From Sipunculus nudus (lineage: Eukaryota; Annelida; Sipuncula; Golfingiida; Sipunculidae): a stretch of DNA of 64,000 nucleotides. Below, one piece after another: positions 1-9,834 of the stretch. The translations under genes were made by a program, and so were the position numbers. Position 1 is the first letter of the stretch. Every line of letters starts with the position of its first letter. The notes under the pieces were generated by a model that saw nothing but the letters and a program-made list of their open reading frames with translations, did no database searches and had not been told where the DNA came from. The stretch spans positions 42,473,558 to 42,537,557 of the forward strand of contig CM049310.1 in NCBI GenBank assembly GCA_026874595.1. The letters are read 5' to 3'.

Positions 1-1952
1 TTGGCCTATCAGGATGGAGAACACTACTATCCTTATATCCATTGTTTGTCTGTTTGGCAAAAAAAGATGGAGAATAGTACTGTCCTGGTACCCATACGCA
101 ATTGACCAAATAAGCAGAAGTGGAATTGTTTGAAATTTGTTTATATAAAGGGGGCTTTGGTTTCCCAAATAAATCCTTCTGAATTTGGGTTTTGAAATTG
201 GGAGCTGGATTAAGGAATCAAACACGAAACCGAGGTTAAGTTTCCTAATTTACGAAATAAGCATTACGTAAACTATTAACCAATATCCTTTCAGCACGAT
301 TAAAGTAAAATTTGTGAATAATTTGGTCTATATCATGATTTGAATTTTTAAAGATAAAACTTTTACTTAAATAAGATTTATATGGGAAAGAATACATGAA
401 TATGGGAGTGCTTGTAATTAAAAGCGCTATATCTTCAATACAAATGAGTATCAGATCTAGCAGAACTTGTCGATCCTGCTGAATTTTCCGGATTTCGGAG
501 GAAAAAGAAAGAATTTTTTTAGTGGTAAATTTCTGGGAACAGGTTGATTCGTCCCCAAATCCATTTCGTTCTCGTCTCTTCGTCCAACCACTTGTTTCTC
601 CACAGGTCCGGTTCGCCCCCAGGAATGAGGTCATCGACCTGTTCGTCCTCATATTTGCAAAAATAGTGCCAGTTCGTCCACAGTATTGAATACCTATGTC
701 TCAACAAAACGGTATATCTGATCCCCCATACCTATGACGGGTATACATTTCAGGTATTTATTGATAAATATGAAGATTGTTTAAATGATTGAATAGTTTT
801 TATTATATACTTTCATGAGGAGTCAGTCTGTCTGTCTGTTTGTCAGTCTACTCAATTTCTTCTGCTTGCTGGTTCTTGCGTCCTACATAACGCCATTTAC
901 AGTCCACAGTTTTGCAATAATCCTTTTGAAACTTCTACATCCTATGTCTGATTCTAAGATATCGAAAAGTATTTTACATGTTCCGGATTTGGCCGCTAGA
1001 TGTCGCTGTATTTGAACCTCCATTAACATATTTTTTTGTTGCCATATCCGAAACTATAAACCTCATATGCATAAACTATAGCTTATTTTCTGCCGCCGAG
1101 TCTTCCCCGTACCCTGGTTAAGCCATAATGTCTCCATCTTGTGCACCTTTGTCAGTATATCTGTCTGTTTGTCGGATATTGTCAGCTATCAATGTTTCCA
1201 TCTTAGTATTTGTGATATATGTCGTTCGACAGGCCACAACGTTTCAACAATCGTTACACAATTGATAGAAACCTACAGTTTGTTCTTTCTCTCCATACCT
1301 GTCATGTTTGTGAACATGAGAAAATATACATGTTCCGGTCGTGTCATATCGAAGCTCACAAAGTCATATCACGCCTGTGATTTGGTTTTGGACGGTGTGA
1401 TAAATGTATATTATTTCATCCACCTCTAAATATCTTCTCCACTGCACGTGTATGACATGAATTTTTTGCACATAATCTGTGCACCCCATGACGTCTGATA
1501 TGTGTCAACGTACCCTATCCATTTGCTTGCATATTCCTCTGAAGTAATACATGTAGCTCGGTAACTGTTTAGTGCTAGCCCATATCAGTCGAACTATTAT
1601 AATAGCCCGCGCGTGTGCTCGGAATATCACATATCCGGAATGTTCTTCGTGCGGGATTGTCAAATACCTACCCTCCCCCACTCGTACCAGTATAAAACGT
1701 CTTACAATGTGCCTATACTCGCTCCCCTAACGTGTAGATATTTCGTAGGATAGGTATATTCTATACGTCTTGCAAATCTTTCTAATCATTGTACAGACGG
1801 ACGTATTTCCGCTATCTGTGCAACCTGACCAACGTGTTGGTTAATGTACATTAATATGGGGGCGTCCGTTCTTTAAATAGGCAACAATCAGTCCGTCATC
1901 TGTTTTCATTCCTTACATTTCCGTGACTCAACGAGACGGCTCATACTCCGTC
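1..1952. other. Left flank without a convincing gene
   Basis: This AT-rich stretch contains no ORF that I would call a gene. A degenerate motif GGACGAA recurs on the minus strand at about 550, 612, 633 and 672. Two pyrimidine-rich stretches near 826 and 1150 begin with TCTGTCTGT-like runs and end with ACATGTTCCGG, which looks like decayed dispersed repeat. The last 100 bases hold a TTTAAATAGG box that may serve the small ORF at 1953. Confidence 0.5.
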
Positions 1953-2093
1953 ATGTCTGAGATTCCGGTGAACAAACAGGTCAGGCGCAGGGGTTTTCAA
2001 GGTCGTTGTTTGGATAACGCTGACACATATGTCAAAAAATGCTTGTTTACCCGACGATGCACAGTCGCGTCACAGAACACATACTTGTTTTGA
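1953..2093 (+). CDS. Possible small basic protein, 46 aa
   Basis: I do not recognise this protein. It opens with ATG 80 bases after a TATA-like TTTAAATAGG box and a short purine-pyrimidine leader, and it is rich in Arg, Lys and Cys with no visible domain. An alternative reading is that it is only a first exon: a donor-like CAG|GTCAGG lies 24 bases into the ORF. No partner acceptor could be assigned. The next genes to the right run the other way, so it would be transcribed alone. Confidence 0.25.
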   Translation: MSEIPVNKQVRRRGFQGRCLDNADTYVKKCLFTRRCTVASQNTYLF

Positions 2094-2670
2094 ATATTTA
2101 CAAACGCACAACACCATGCATGCCATATAATCATGACGTTGAAACCATGTCAATTTCGTTTTATTGATACATATAACACGACACATGTTTGCATGGATAC
2201 CATATTGTATTGTGTTATGATACAGTACAAGGGATCCACTTTTTTTGGTCCAGTAATCAACAATACATTCGTGTATATGTCAAAACATAAACAGTAAAAA
2301 ATAACATGTCAACCAGATCTATCTACGTTTTCACATTTAACAACGTCCAAACAATGACACCTTTAAATGTATCAGTATTAATCAAAGATATATGATCCAT
2401 AAACACGTATATATGACACGTATATATATATGAATATGCATATATTGTACAGCTTCAGTTTCTACAATCACATTAGCAACATGTGTAACACGTGTTACAT
2501 TAATCCTCCCTGCGTCATCACAATTCTGTGTCGCTGTCTGTATCACTGTCTCCAAATATGTTGTTCCCATGATGCATAAAGGAACAAATGATCCCTTTCC
2601 GGGCTATTCAGACCAATTCCCTTTTTTTATATCCTCACCGTATGTCCCGCACCAAATGCCTGAATACTAA
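2094..2670. other. Intergenic, AT-rich
   Basis: Nothing gene-like is visible. The stretch carries short (TA)n runs near 2410 and separates a possible rightward ORF from the leftward genes that follow. Confidence 0.5.
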
Positions 2671-2856
2671 TCATGAATAGTCCTGTGCGCTTCTGTTGAA
2701 AACAGGTTGGTCGAAAAGGTTATAAAAATTATCGTATACCTCATGGATGCGTAAAGCGATAGCGTCACCTATTTCGTGCAGTTCTTGTATGGCGGCGCGA
2801 AGGACGTATACAGCACCACGGACTATTCTGTTGTCGACCATGTCTGTGATTGACAT
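2671..2856 (-). CDS. Small helical protein, 61 aa
   Basis: I do not recognise this protein. It starts at a true ATG about 25 bases after a minus-strand ATATAAAG box (about 2877-2885), the very short leader seen for several other genes here. The predicted protein is one long amphipathic helical stretch (residues about 12-45) followed by a short polar tail, with no Cys and no membrane segment. It lies downstream of the FG-repeat gene on the same strand. A chance ORF cannot be excluded because of its size. Confidence 0.42.
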   Translation of the reverse strand: MSITDMVDNRIVRGAVYVLRAAIQELHEIGDAIALRIHEVYDNFYNLFDQPVFNRSAQDYS

Positions 2857-2977
2857 GACGTTTACTCTTCAGTGTGTCTTTATATTGTTATATATAAAAT
2901 GTTATTTATCTATTTATACCTTTTGTTGATGACCCAATATCAGCACAGACAGGAAACGTGGTATCACACGCACCAGT

Positions 2978-3946
2978 TTAACGAAAGAGAATTTTGGATG
3001 GATTGCTGAATAAACCAGCTGACGAGTTAGAAGACGTCGTGGTGACAGTCTTGTTAAATGGCGAAACGAAAGTCGTACTCGCGTTGAAAGGCTGACTGAA
3101 TATCGGACGTGACGTTTGTGGTGAACCAAATACCGTACTCGCGTTGAAAGGCTGACTGAATATTGGACGTGAAGTTTGTGGTGAACCAAATACCAATGAA
3201 GGGAACGTCACAGCTGCGTTAGATGATGTACCCAATGTGGCACCTGCGTTCGATGATGTGTTGCGTGTCGCTTCAGTGTTGATAGGTGTACCGCAGGTGG
3301 AATTTGCATTACCAAAGGACGCATTCTGACCAAACGAAAATCCCGCCGTAGATTTACCATCACTAGCGAAGTTAAATGCAGGCGTAGTCTCTGGATTATT
3401 TTCAGGTACGCGTGCCGGGCTATCAGCTACCCCTGGTTTTTTATCCAGTCTCATCGCCACGCAAATGTTTCCGATGTATTGTCCATCCACGGGGAACTGA
3501 CTGAATCCATCCCCATCTAAAATCCTCATTTCCACGTTACGCTTTTGGCACAGTTTTTGTGGCAGTAGTGCGATCAAGCGTGCTTTGATTAACTCTTGGG
3601 TGCTGGTGTCTTTTCGGGCGGCTCGGACCATGTCAGCCACAGTTGTGTTATTGCACACGAGTATCCGTTCGTCTTGGTAGTTGTACCTCACGGCGGGTGT
3701 CCCAACCAAAGGTTTGTCACCTCCATTACTCACGGGTACAATAACATCTGGCATGTGGCGGGGCTCGGCGTATACGAGAAACACGAAGAACTGGTCATCG
3801 CAAGATAGCCATTTCATGTATTTAGCCTTGTAATAACAATCCTCCATTGTATAATAAAACGATGACAGTCCTGCATTAACGACCATGTGTAACGTCGTTT
3901 CTTGTGGCACGGCCACGTTGTGCTCTTGAGTATCGTTTGCCATCAT
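2978..3946 (-). CDS. FG-repeat, nucleoporin-like protein, 322 aa
   Basis: Residues 1 to about 175 form an unrecognised globular domain. The remainder is low-complexity Ser/Thr/Asn/Ala-rich sequence studded with FG and F-x-F motifs (FNF, FSFGQ, SFGN, VFGSP), the composition of FG nucleoporins that line the nuclear pore. A perfect 20-residue unit beginning VFGSPQTS is repeated twice and matches two 60-bp DNA repeats at 3075-3194. What is seen is the FG composition. A role in binding nuclear transport receptors or mimicking the pore is inference. Two ATGs are adjacent at the start and I take the first; an AATATATAATA box lies about 40 bases upstream. A low-complexity structural protein is the main alternative. 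Confidence 0.8.
   Translation of the reverse strand: MMANDTQEHNVAVPQETTLHMVVNAGLSSFYYTMEDCYYKAKYMKWLSCDDQFFVFLVYAEPRHMPDVIVPVSNGGDKPLVGTPAVRYNYQDERILVCNNTTVADMVRAARKDTSTQELIKARLIALLPQKLCQKRNVEMRILDGDGFSQFPVDGQYIGNICVAMRLDKKPGVADSPARVPENNPETTPAFNFASDGKSTAGFSFGQNASFGNANSTCGTPINTEATRNTSSNAGATLGTSSNAAVTFPSLVFGSPQTSRPIFSQPFNASTVFGSPQTSRPIFSQPFNASTTFVSPFNKTVTTTSSNSSAGLFSNPSKILFR
3075..3194. repeat. Two 60-bp direct repeats inside the FG-repeat gene
   Basis: Two consecutive 60-bp units differ at only a few positions. They encode the duplicated 20-residue FG segment in frame, which suggests recent unit gain. Confidence 0.9.
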
Positions 3947-4105
3947 GTTGCCAACTGTCTAGACTGTAGACAAACGCACCATTATTATATATTTCTTACG
4001 CAGGCACGTGATCGGTATTGACAAATAGTTTGGTGTCACATGAACCCAATATTTGATAAACAGATTGTAAAGAAAACAACATGTATTGCTGGGATTTAAG
4101 GCATT

Positions 4106-4202
4106 TATAAAGATCGTCTGTGACGTCACACTTTTCATCAGCCAATCAAATCAAGTACCTGTTCATGATAACAGAAGAAACTCATGTACAAAAAAGCATG
4201 TA
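4106..4202 (+). promoter_or_regulatory. CRE and CCAAT motifs upstream of tRNA-Asn
   Basis: A perfect CRE (TGACGTCA, 4121-4128) and a CCAAT box (4142-4146) follow a TATAAAG at about 4106. The whole block is repeated ahead of the second tRNA-Asn at 63.27-63.36 kb. Pol II-type elements before a tRNA gene are unusual. They may serve a different transcript. Confidence 0.5.
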
Positions 4203-4276
4203 GTCCCTGTGGCGCAATCGGTTAGCGCGTCCGGCTGTTAATCGGGAGGTTGGTGGTTCGAACCCACCCAGGGACG
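4203..4276 (+). tRNA. tRNA-Asn (anticodon GTT)
   Basis: This is a 74-nt cloverleaf. The 7-bp acceptor stem GTCCCTG pairs with CAGGGAC, followed by discriminator G. The D arm GCGC/GCGC, the anticodon stem-loop with CTGTTAA (anticodon GTT) and a 5-bp T arm around GGTTCGAACCC are all intact. No CCA is encoded, as in eukaryotes. Both internal Pol III boxes are present. It ends 11 bases from the stop codon of the convergent zinc-ribbon gene. A 73-nt near-copy lies at 63359. Confidence 0.95.
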
Positions 4277-4287
4277 TTATACATGTT

Positions 4288-5517
4288 TTATGTCCCTATG
4301 CCACCCGTTCCTGTTTTTCTTCGTCCAGAGTCTTGCCTGCGAACAAACGGGGAGTAAGTGCACATGGTGCCAGACAGGTCCCTGAGTGGGTAGTCTTCGA
4401 TAATGTACCCAAGCAACTTTGAAACCTGCCAAGCCGCCAACGATATCGTTGTCGCAGTGTCGGTTTGTATCTTAGCAACGTACCCGCAGGCTCCGACATC
4501 AACATGTTTTAAAGACCCGTAAAACGTGACTGTCCCATCAGGATGCATTGACAAGTGCAAAACATGGTCATCGTCACAAACCCACCGTTCATAGAGAAAC
4601 ATTGCGGTGACGCTGCGGTTTTCTCGTTGAGCAATCAACAGCAAAGCGTTGAGATTGCTACTCAGAAATTCGTCCTCAAACATGACTAGCATACCCGGCA
4701 CGTTTAACACATTGTGACTTTCTGTCTCACATTCGTAACTTTCACGGGCACCCGTCTTCGCCTGTCGCACTGCCTGTTCTCCTACCATCTTGTGTTCACA
4801 AGACACAGCAAGAGGCCTCCATGGCGTGCAGATAAAGCATACTTTCTGGTAATCGGATATCACGTTATCCAGAAGCTGGCACAGTTCCACTGTTGTCAGG
4901 GAGATCGCAGTTTCGTGGTCAACCACAACGTCTCCCTTAAATGATTCGTTGTTCTTGTCTAAGCGCGCGTGGAACGAGACTGTACCAAATGTGTCCATTG
5001 TGATATGCACAGATTCACCAAGTCCCTCATCAATGTCGTATATCCAGCCTGTAACACTGCCGCCTACTTTTAGGGCCTCATTGAGTAACAGGTCTAAATA
5101 TTTGGCAAGTTTTTTCCACACGAAAACCCAACCTCCGACGTGTACGTGCTCTGTGCCTTGTTCCAAAATTACAGTATCGCCTCGGACGGCCCACGGCCTC
5201 CATTTGAAACATTTGCCCTGCCCTACTTGATATGTTATAACCTTTGCGAACTGTTCCGTCAGTTCCGTCTCGTCACACGTGGGGCAGTACCACTTGAACG
5301 TGACACGGTCGTCGGGGACTGTAATGCCCGGAGATGTTTGACATTTCTGGCACGCTCTCACAAGTATGCGTTCTCGCCACTGCAATCCCATCTCTCGCAA
5401 CCTGTCCTGAAAGTACGTCCCGTCTGACGGTTCGTATCTCCCCGGGTTGCGGGGCCGACCTGCGTCAGGACTCGGGATCTCCGGGGAACTGCATCGGTCT
5501 CCACATGTATTCCCCAT
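4288..5517 (-). CDS. Zinc-ribbon duplicated-domain protein, 409 aa (divergent copy)
   Basis: This is the first of three tandem paralogues on this strand. The N-terminal domain has C-x2-C then C-x2-C spaced by about 19 residues (a zinc ribbon at about residues 57-83), a WRP motif, and a beta-rich segment ending in an ISLTT-type strand and a helix. A second copy of the domain follows from about residue 265 but has lost its zinc-ribbon part entirely, which the two neighbouring paralogues keep. It starts at ATG 5517, 39 bases after the TATA box at 5547-5556, so the leader must be only about 10 nt. Function is unknown; nucleic-acid binding is a guess from the zinc ribbon and the strand-helix pattern. 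Confidence 0.85.
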   Translation of the reverse strand: MGNTCGDRCSSPEIPSPDAGRPRNPGRYEPSDGTYFQDRLREMGLQWRERILVRACQKCQTSPGITVPDDRVTFKWYCPTCDETELTEQFAKVITYQVGQGKCFKWRPWAVRGDTVILEQGTEHVHVGGWVFVWKKLAKYLDLLLNEALKVGGSVTGWIYDIDEGLGESVHITMDTFGTVSFHARLDKNNESFKGDVVVDHETAISLTTVELCQLLDNVISDYQKVCFICTPWRPLAVSCEHKMVGEQAVRQAKTGARESYECETESHNVLNVPGMLVMFEDEFLSSNLNALLLIAQRENRSVTAMFLYERWVCDDDHVLHLSMHPDGTVTFYGSLKHVDVGACGYVAKIQTDTATTISLAAWQVSKLLGYIIEDYPLRDLSGTMCTYSPFVRRQDSGRRKTGTGGIGT

Positions 5518-5546
5518 CTTGTCTGAACGGCTGTGCCTGGAACGCC

Positions 5547-5556
5547 GTTTTATATA
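5547..5556 (-). promoter_or_regulatory. TATA box of the 409-aa gene
   Basis: The box reads TATATAAAA on the minus strand. The flanking sequence is clearly related to the TATA region of the next paralogue at 7359-7366, so the promoter was duplicated with the gene. Confidence 0.75.
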
Positions 5557-5795
5557 CGTACAGTCTCCTCAGCAATCAGCACCTCCCCCCCCCCCCTTTG
5601 ATACCCATGTGGGTTTGTTATTGTACGTGCCCCGTGTATCACCAGAACAGCGGGTGGCATGACGGATATATGTATATGTACAAACGTGTACGGTACCTGC
5701 AGGTTTCGATAACACGTCCGGTGTACGAGATCATATGACAACATTCCGCGTTTTCAACTGGCCTCATCCATTTGCCCTTCTTCGTCTTCTTCAGC

Positions 5796-7328
5796 CTAAG
5801 TGTTCTCAGAAAACAACCGAGGGTAGGTGTACATCGTACCCGACAAATCTTTCGGCGGGTAGTTACTGATCACACACTCCAGTAATGATACAACATCCCA
5901 TGCCTTGAGCGGTATCGCATTCAAAGTGTCGGTTTGTATCATCGTCTGTATCTCGTCGCGGAAGTTGATATACAGCGTTTCCAAAGGTCCATAAAACGTT
6001 ACGGTACCGTCTGGGTCCATCGAGATGTGAAGGTCGTGCACTTGATCATGGTTTATCCGATTATAGCGGAACACTGCGTTCATACGACAGTTTTCCTTTT
6101 GAGCGGCCAGGAGCAAAACGTCTAAATCGCCGGTCAGAATATTATCCTCCAACATGGCGAGCATTCCTGGTACTTGTACCTCGTCTTCTGTTACGAGCGT
6201 GACTTTGTCTTTGAAACGCAGATACGGTTTCCATCTAAGGTGTATCCACCAATCCCAGGGGGGTTTGCAGTATACCCAAATCGAGGTGTCGGTGCCATGC
6301 GGTAGGAAGTCGATTGTTCTCTCACGTGTGAACAGATACTCCAACTCACTCTGGTCGCATATAGGGCAGTATTCCTGTACGCCATCAAACACATTTACAT
6401 AATCCGGGTTGCACGTCTTGCAGGGAATCACTATCATCTTCTCGCGGTCGTAAAACATATCATACCCTCGTACATTATATCGAAAGAACATGCCGTCAGA
6501 AGGTACGACACCGTCTGATGGTCCGACCTCACTGTCAACACCAGCTTCAGTAGTATCACCCGTGTTCGCGTGGGCATGCTGCCCTGGGGATTCCGTCACT
6601 GTGTTTACGATGTTGTCATAAGACACCGCCGGAGGTTTCTTGCCGTAAATGACTACATTCTGGTAATCGGTGATCACGTGTTCCAACAGCTGGAACAGTA
6701 CTTCTGTCGTCAGCGATATCGCTTTCTCCTTGTGGACCGCCACCTGCATGGTGAAACACGCGTCGTCCTTGTTAATGCGGTCAAAGAATGACACAGTGCC
6801 GTAGGGGTCCATCTGGATATACAAGGACTCACAGATACCCGGAAAACGTCGGTATATCCAACCGGTCACGCTGCGGTTCGCTTTTTGAGCCTCGCATAGA
6901 ATCATGTCGAGATGTCCAACCAGGGCCCGCAACACGGAACCGAAGCCTTCCACGTGGATTGTCTTGTCTCCGTGTCGAAACAACACTGTATCTTCTGGAC
7001 GTAACAACGGTCTCCACGTAAACGTTATCCCTTGCCCCAAATCGTAGGTTTTCTCGTTTGTGAACAGTGCCATCACTTCTGTCTCTTGACACGTGGGGCA
7101 ATATATCCTTGCATGGTCGTGGTTGGAACGGTAAAGGTAATCGTCTGCACACATTGAGCATTTGTCTACAATTATGTGTTGTTCCCGCCACCTGACTCCC
7201 CTTTGTCGTAACACGTTACCAAAGAAAGCCCCGCCGGATGGCGCGAAACGGTAAGTGTTACCCGGAGGACCAGTGAAAATACTGATAACCTCCTGGCGAT
7301 GGCGTGTGTCTGCACGGAGGCCCCCCAT
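5796..7328 (-). CDS. Zinc-ribbon duplicated-domain protein, 510 aa
   Basis: This is the second paralogue. It has two full domain copies, each with a C-x2-C...C-x2-C ribbon (about residues 59-80 and 310-331), a WRP or WKP motif, an AQK-N-R segment, an MDP-GTV beta hairpin and a terminal ISLT/IPLK-helix. The ORF stays open upstream to 7385, but the TATA box (7359-7366) lies inside that extension, so I start at ATG 7328, about 38 bases after the TATA. Coding ends at TAG 5796-5798. Beyond it the same frame still encodes an acidic tail like that of the third paralogue, so the stop looks recent or readable. The two later copies share long near-identical segments. Confidence 0.87.
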   Translation of the reverse strand: MGGLRADTRHRQEVISIFTGPPGNTYRFAPSGGAFFGNVLRQRGVRWREQHIIVDKCSMCADDYLYRSNHDHARIYCPTCQETEVMALFTNEKTYDLGQGITFTWRPLLRPEDTVLFRHGDKTIHVEGFGSVLRALVGHLDMILCEAQKANRSVTGWIYRRFPGICESLYIQMDPYGTVSFFDRINKDDACFTMQVAVHKEKAISLTTEVLFQLLEHVITDYQNVVIYGKKPPAVSYDNIVNTVTESPGQHAHANTGDTTEAGVDSEVGPSDGVVPSDGMFFRYNVRGYDMFYDREKMIVIPCKTCNPDYVNVFDGVQEYCPICDQSELEYLFTRERTIDFLPHGTDTSIWVYCKPPWDWWIHLRWKPYLRFKDKVTLVTEDEVQVPGMLAMLEDNILTGDLDVLLLAAQKENCRMNAVFRYNRINHDQVHDLHISMDPDGTVTFYGPLETLYINFRDEIQTMIQTDTLNAIPLKAWDVVSLLECVISNYPPKDLSGTMYTYPRLFSENT

Positions 7329-7358
7329 CGTATATGCCCAGCGCTGCCTGGGACAGCG

Positions 7359-7366
7359 TTTATATA
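7359..7366 (-). promoter_or_regulatory. TATA box of the 510-aa gene
   Basis: TATATAAA on the minus strand sits about 31-38 bases before the chosen ATG. The context is similar to the 5547 box. Confidence 0.75.
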
Positions 7367-7634
7367 CGTGGCGTCTCCTCAACAACCCGCTCCACTCTCC
7401 AACTCAACATCACTGTCCCGCCGTCACTAAATATATAGACCTCGTCATATGTGAGTCACGTGCTCCAGAGTTGTTCCACATAATCTGCTGAAACATGTGG
7501 TTCACGACACGTCTCAGATTACGCAAGGCCTCACCTTCACCTCCGATGAACCGTCTGCCGCATGCTGTGTAACATATTTCGTGTGCACAAATGTGTACAT
7601 TACATACTGGTTCCGATATGACTCCCCCCCGTGA

Positions 7635-9212
7635 TTAATGGTCTTCATTTATCTCCTCATCATCGTCAGCATCGTCATCATCCATCTGCTCTTCTTCGTA
7701 CTTTTCAACCTCAGTTTTCTCAGGGAACAACCGAGGATAAGTGTACATCGTACCCGACAAGTCTCTCGGCGGGTAGTGCCTGATCATTGTGTTAAGTAAT
7801 GATACAAGATCCCAGGCCTTGATCGATAGCGCATTCAAAATGTCGGTTTGTATGGTCTCCTGTACCCCGTCGGTGTCGAAGATATACCGCGTTACCAAAG
7901 GTCCATAAAACGTTATCGTACCGTCCGGGTCCATCGAAAGTTGAAGGTCGTGCACTTGATTATACCTTTTTCGATTATAGCGGAACAGTGCGTTTATGCG
8001 GCAGTTTTCCTTTTGAGCGGCCAGGAGCAAAACGTCTAAATCACCGGTCAGATTATTATCCTCCAGCATGGCGAGTATTCCTGGTATTTGAACATCTTTG
8101 TTCTGTCCTATCAACCCTACCCTGCCCTTGAAACGCCTGTACGGTTCCCAGAGAAAATGTATCCAATCAGATTCGGGAGTGGAAGACGGTAGGAAGTTGA
8201 AGAATTCCTCACATGTGAACAGATACTCCAACTCACTCTGGTCGCATATAGGGCAGTATTCCCGTACGTCATCAAACACACTTTCGTTATCCGGGTTGCA
8301 CCTCGCGCACTGTATCACTACCATCTTCTCGCGGTCGTAAAGTATGTCATATCCTCGTACATGACCTCGAAAGAACCTGCCGTCAAAAGGTACGACACCG
8401 TCTGATGGTCCGGCCACACTGTCAACACCCGCTTCAGTAGTATCACCCGTGTTCGCGTGGGCATGCTGCCCTGGATATCCCGGCACTGCGTCTACAATGT
8501 TGTCATAAGACACCGCCGGAGGATTCCAGCTGTAAATGGTTACATCCTGGTAATCGGTGATCACGTGCTCCAACAATTGGAACAGTACTTCTGTCGTCAG
8601 CGATATCGTCTCATCCCTGTGGGCCGCCACCTGCATTGTGAAACGCGCGTCATCCTTGTAAATGCGGTCGTAGAATGACACAGTGCCATACGGGTCCATC
8701 TGGATATGCAAAGATTTACATATACCGGAGACATTAGGGTATATCCAACCGGTCAAGCTGCGGTTAGCCTTTTGAGCATCAGACAGCATCCTGTCGAGAT
8801 GTCCGACCAGGGCCCGCAACACGGAACCGAAGCCTTCCACGTGGATTGTCTTGTCTCTATGTCGAAACAACACTGTATCTCCATGACGTAACAACGGCCG
8901 CCACCTGAACGTTATCCCTTGCCCCAAATCGTAGGTTTTCTCGGTTGTGAGCAGTGCCCTCAGTTCTGTCTCTTGACACGTGGGGCAGTATAACCTGCCC
9001 CGTCTGTTGTGATGGTACAGGTAATCGTCTGCACACATTGAGCATTTGTCCACAACTATGTGTTCTTCTCGCCACGTCACCCCCCTCCGTCGTAACCGGT
9101 TACTAAAGAAATTCCCGTCGGAAGGCGCGTAACCGTAACTGTTACCCGGTGGACCAGTGAAAAGACCGACTACATCCCGGCGATGGCGTGAGTGTGCACA
9201 GCGGTCCCCCAT
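7635..9212 (-). CDS. Zinc-ribbon duplicated-domain protein with acidic tail, 525 aa
   Basis: This is the third paralogue, with the same two-domain layout and both C-x2-C...C-x2-C ribbons intact. It ends in about 20 residues that are almost all Asp and Glu. By alignment with its neighbour the start is ATG 9212, although the ORF is open to 9245. The segment corresponding to the TATA box of the other two copies has no TATA here, so its promoter is either different or decayed. The array probably arose by serial tandem duplication. Acidic tails are common in proteins that contact histones or DNA-binding partners, but no function is claimed. Confidence 0.86.
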   Translation of the reverse strand: MGDRCAHSRHRRDVVGLFTGPPGNSYGYAPSDGNFFSNRLRRRGVTWREEHIVVDKCSMCADDYLYHHNRRGRLYCPTCQETELRALLTTEKTYDLGQGITFRWRPLLRHGDTVLFRHRDKTIHVEGFGSVLRALVGHLDRMLSDAQKANRSLTGWIYPNVSGICKSLHIQMDPYGTVSFYDRIYKDDARFTMQVAAHRDETISLTTEVLFQLLEHVITDYQDVTIYSWNPPAVSYDNIVDAVPGYPGQHAHANTGDTTEAGVDSVAGPSDGVVPFDGRFFRGHVRGYDILYDREKMVVIQCARCNPDNESVFDDVREYCPICDQSELEYLFTCEEFFNFLPSSTPESDWIHFLWEPYRRFKGRVGLIGQNKDVQIPGILAMLEDNNLTGDLDVLLLAAQKENCRINALFRYNRKRYNQVHDLQLSMDPDGTITFYGPLVTRYIFDTDGVQETIQTDILNALSIKAWDLVSLLNTMIRHYPPRDLSGTMYTYPRLFPEKTEVEKYEEEQMDDDDADDDEEINEDH

Positions 9213-9455
9213 CGTGTACGCTGGACGCTGCTTGGCAATTAACAATCGTTGTCGATCACGCAGAGCCTGACACCAGACCGTGGATACTTGTTAACCCAAA
9301 TAATGTTACATATATGAGACACGGCAGGGCTTGAATGACATGTGTGAGTCACGTGTGCCCACATAGTTCATAAGAAATACGATGACGCATTCCTTGTTTT
9401 TGTTTCGTGTCCCTTTTATTACATAAGTGTCATAATGTCCGGGTCTGATGTGAAA

Positions 9456-9566
9456 GTCCCCGTGGCGTAACGGGCTAATTCAAACTTTCCTACCTGGACC
9501 AATAGTTTGTACTTGCAGTTCCGGCAAGGTTAAGTTCGGATCCGGGTTCGAATCCCGGCGGTGACA
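9456..9566 (+). tRNA. tRNA-like element with long central region (possible intron-bearing tRNA or pseudogene)
   Basis: Over 111 nt there is a good A box (TGGCGTAACGG, 9463-9473), a perfect B box (GGTTCGAATCC, 9545-9555) in a 5-bp GC T-stem, and an acceptor stem pairing 6 of 7 positions with discriminator A. The D stem is poor, and the middle is too long for a plain tRNA. CAAACT (9481-9486) can pair with AGTTTG (9504-9509). The anticodon cannot be assigned. An intron-containing or long-variable-arm tRNA, a pseudogene or a tRNA-derived element are all possible. Confidence 0.5.
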
Positions 9567-9724
9567 TTCACTTTTGTCTAATATATATTTCATATACGTG
9601 TGTGTCGGTTGAAATTAATGTTTATGAGGTAAATATACAAAACATCCCTCACGTATCTGCAAGATCAACAACAGATATTTCGTGGTGTTACGATTATGTA
9701 TATAATACATAATAATATGTTAAT

Positions 9725-9742
9725 ATATATATATATATATAT
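9725..9742. repeat. (TA)n microsatellite
   Basis: This is a simple TA run in an otherwise gene-free stretch. Confidence 0.9.
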
Positions 9743-9834
9743 ACATATCTCATTGTGTTCAGATGACAACAGATAAGGCAACCCGGGACGAACCCGAGGT
9801 CGCATGACTCATCAATACGTGTTATCCAACCGTC

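Noticed and set aside
245-652. 135-aa minus-strand ORF in the left flank
   Set aside because: No promoter, acceptor or domain; its 5' part overlaps the GGACGAA repeat and the rest is AT-driven composition.
815-1429. Two hydrophobic + strand ORFs
   Set aside because: Both arise from pyrimidine-rich repeated sequence (TCTGTCTGT runs) and show no start context or conserved pattern.
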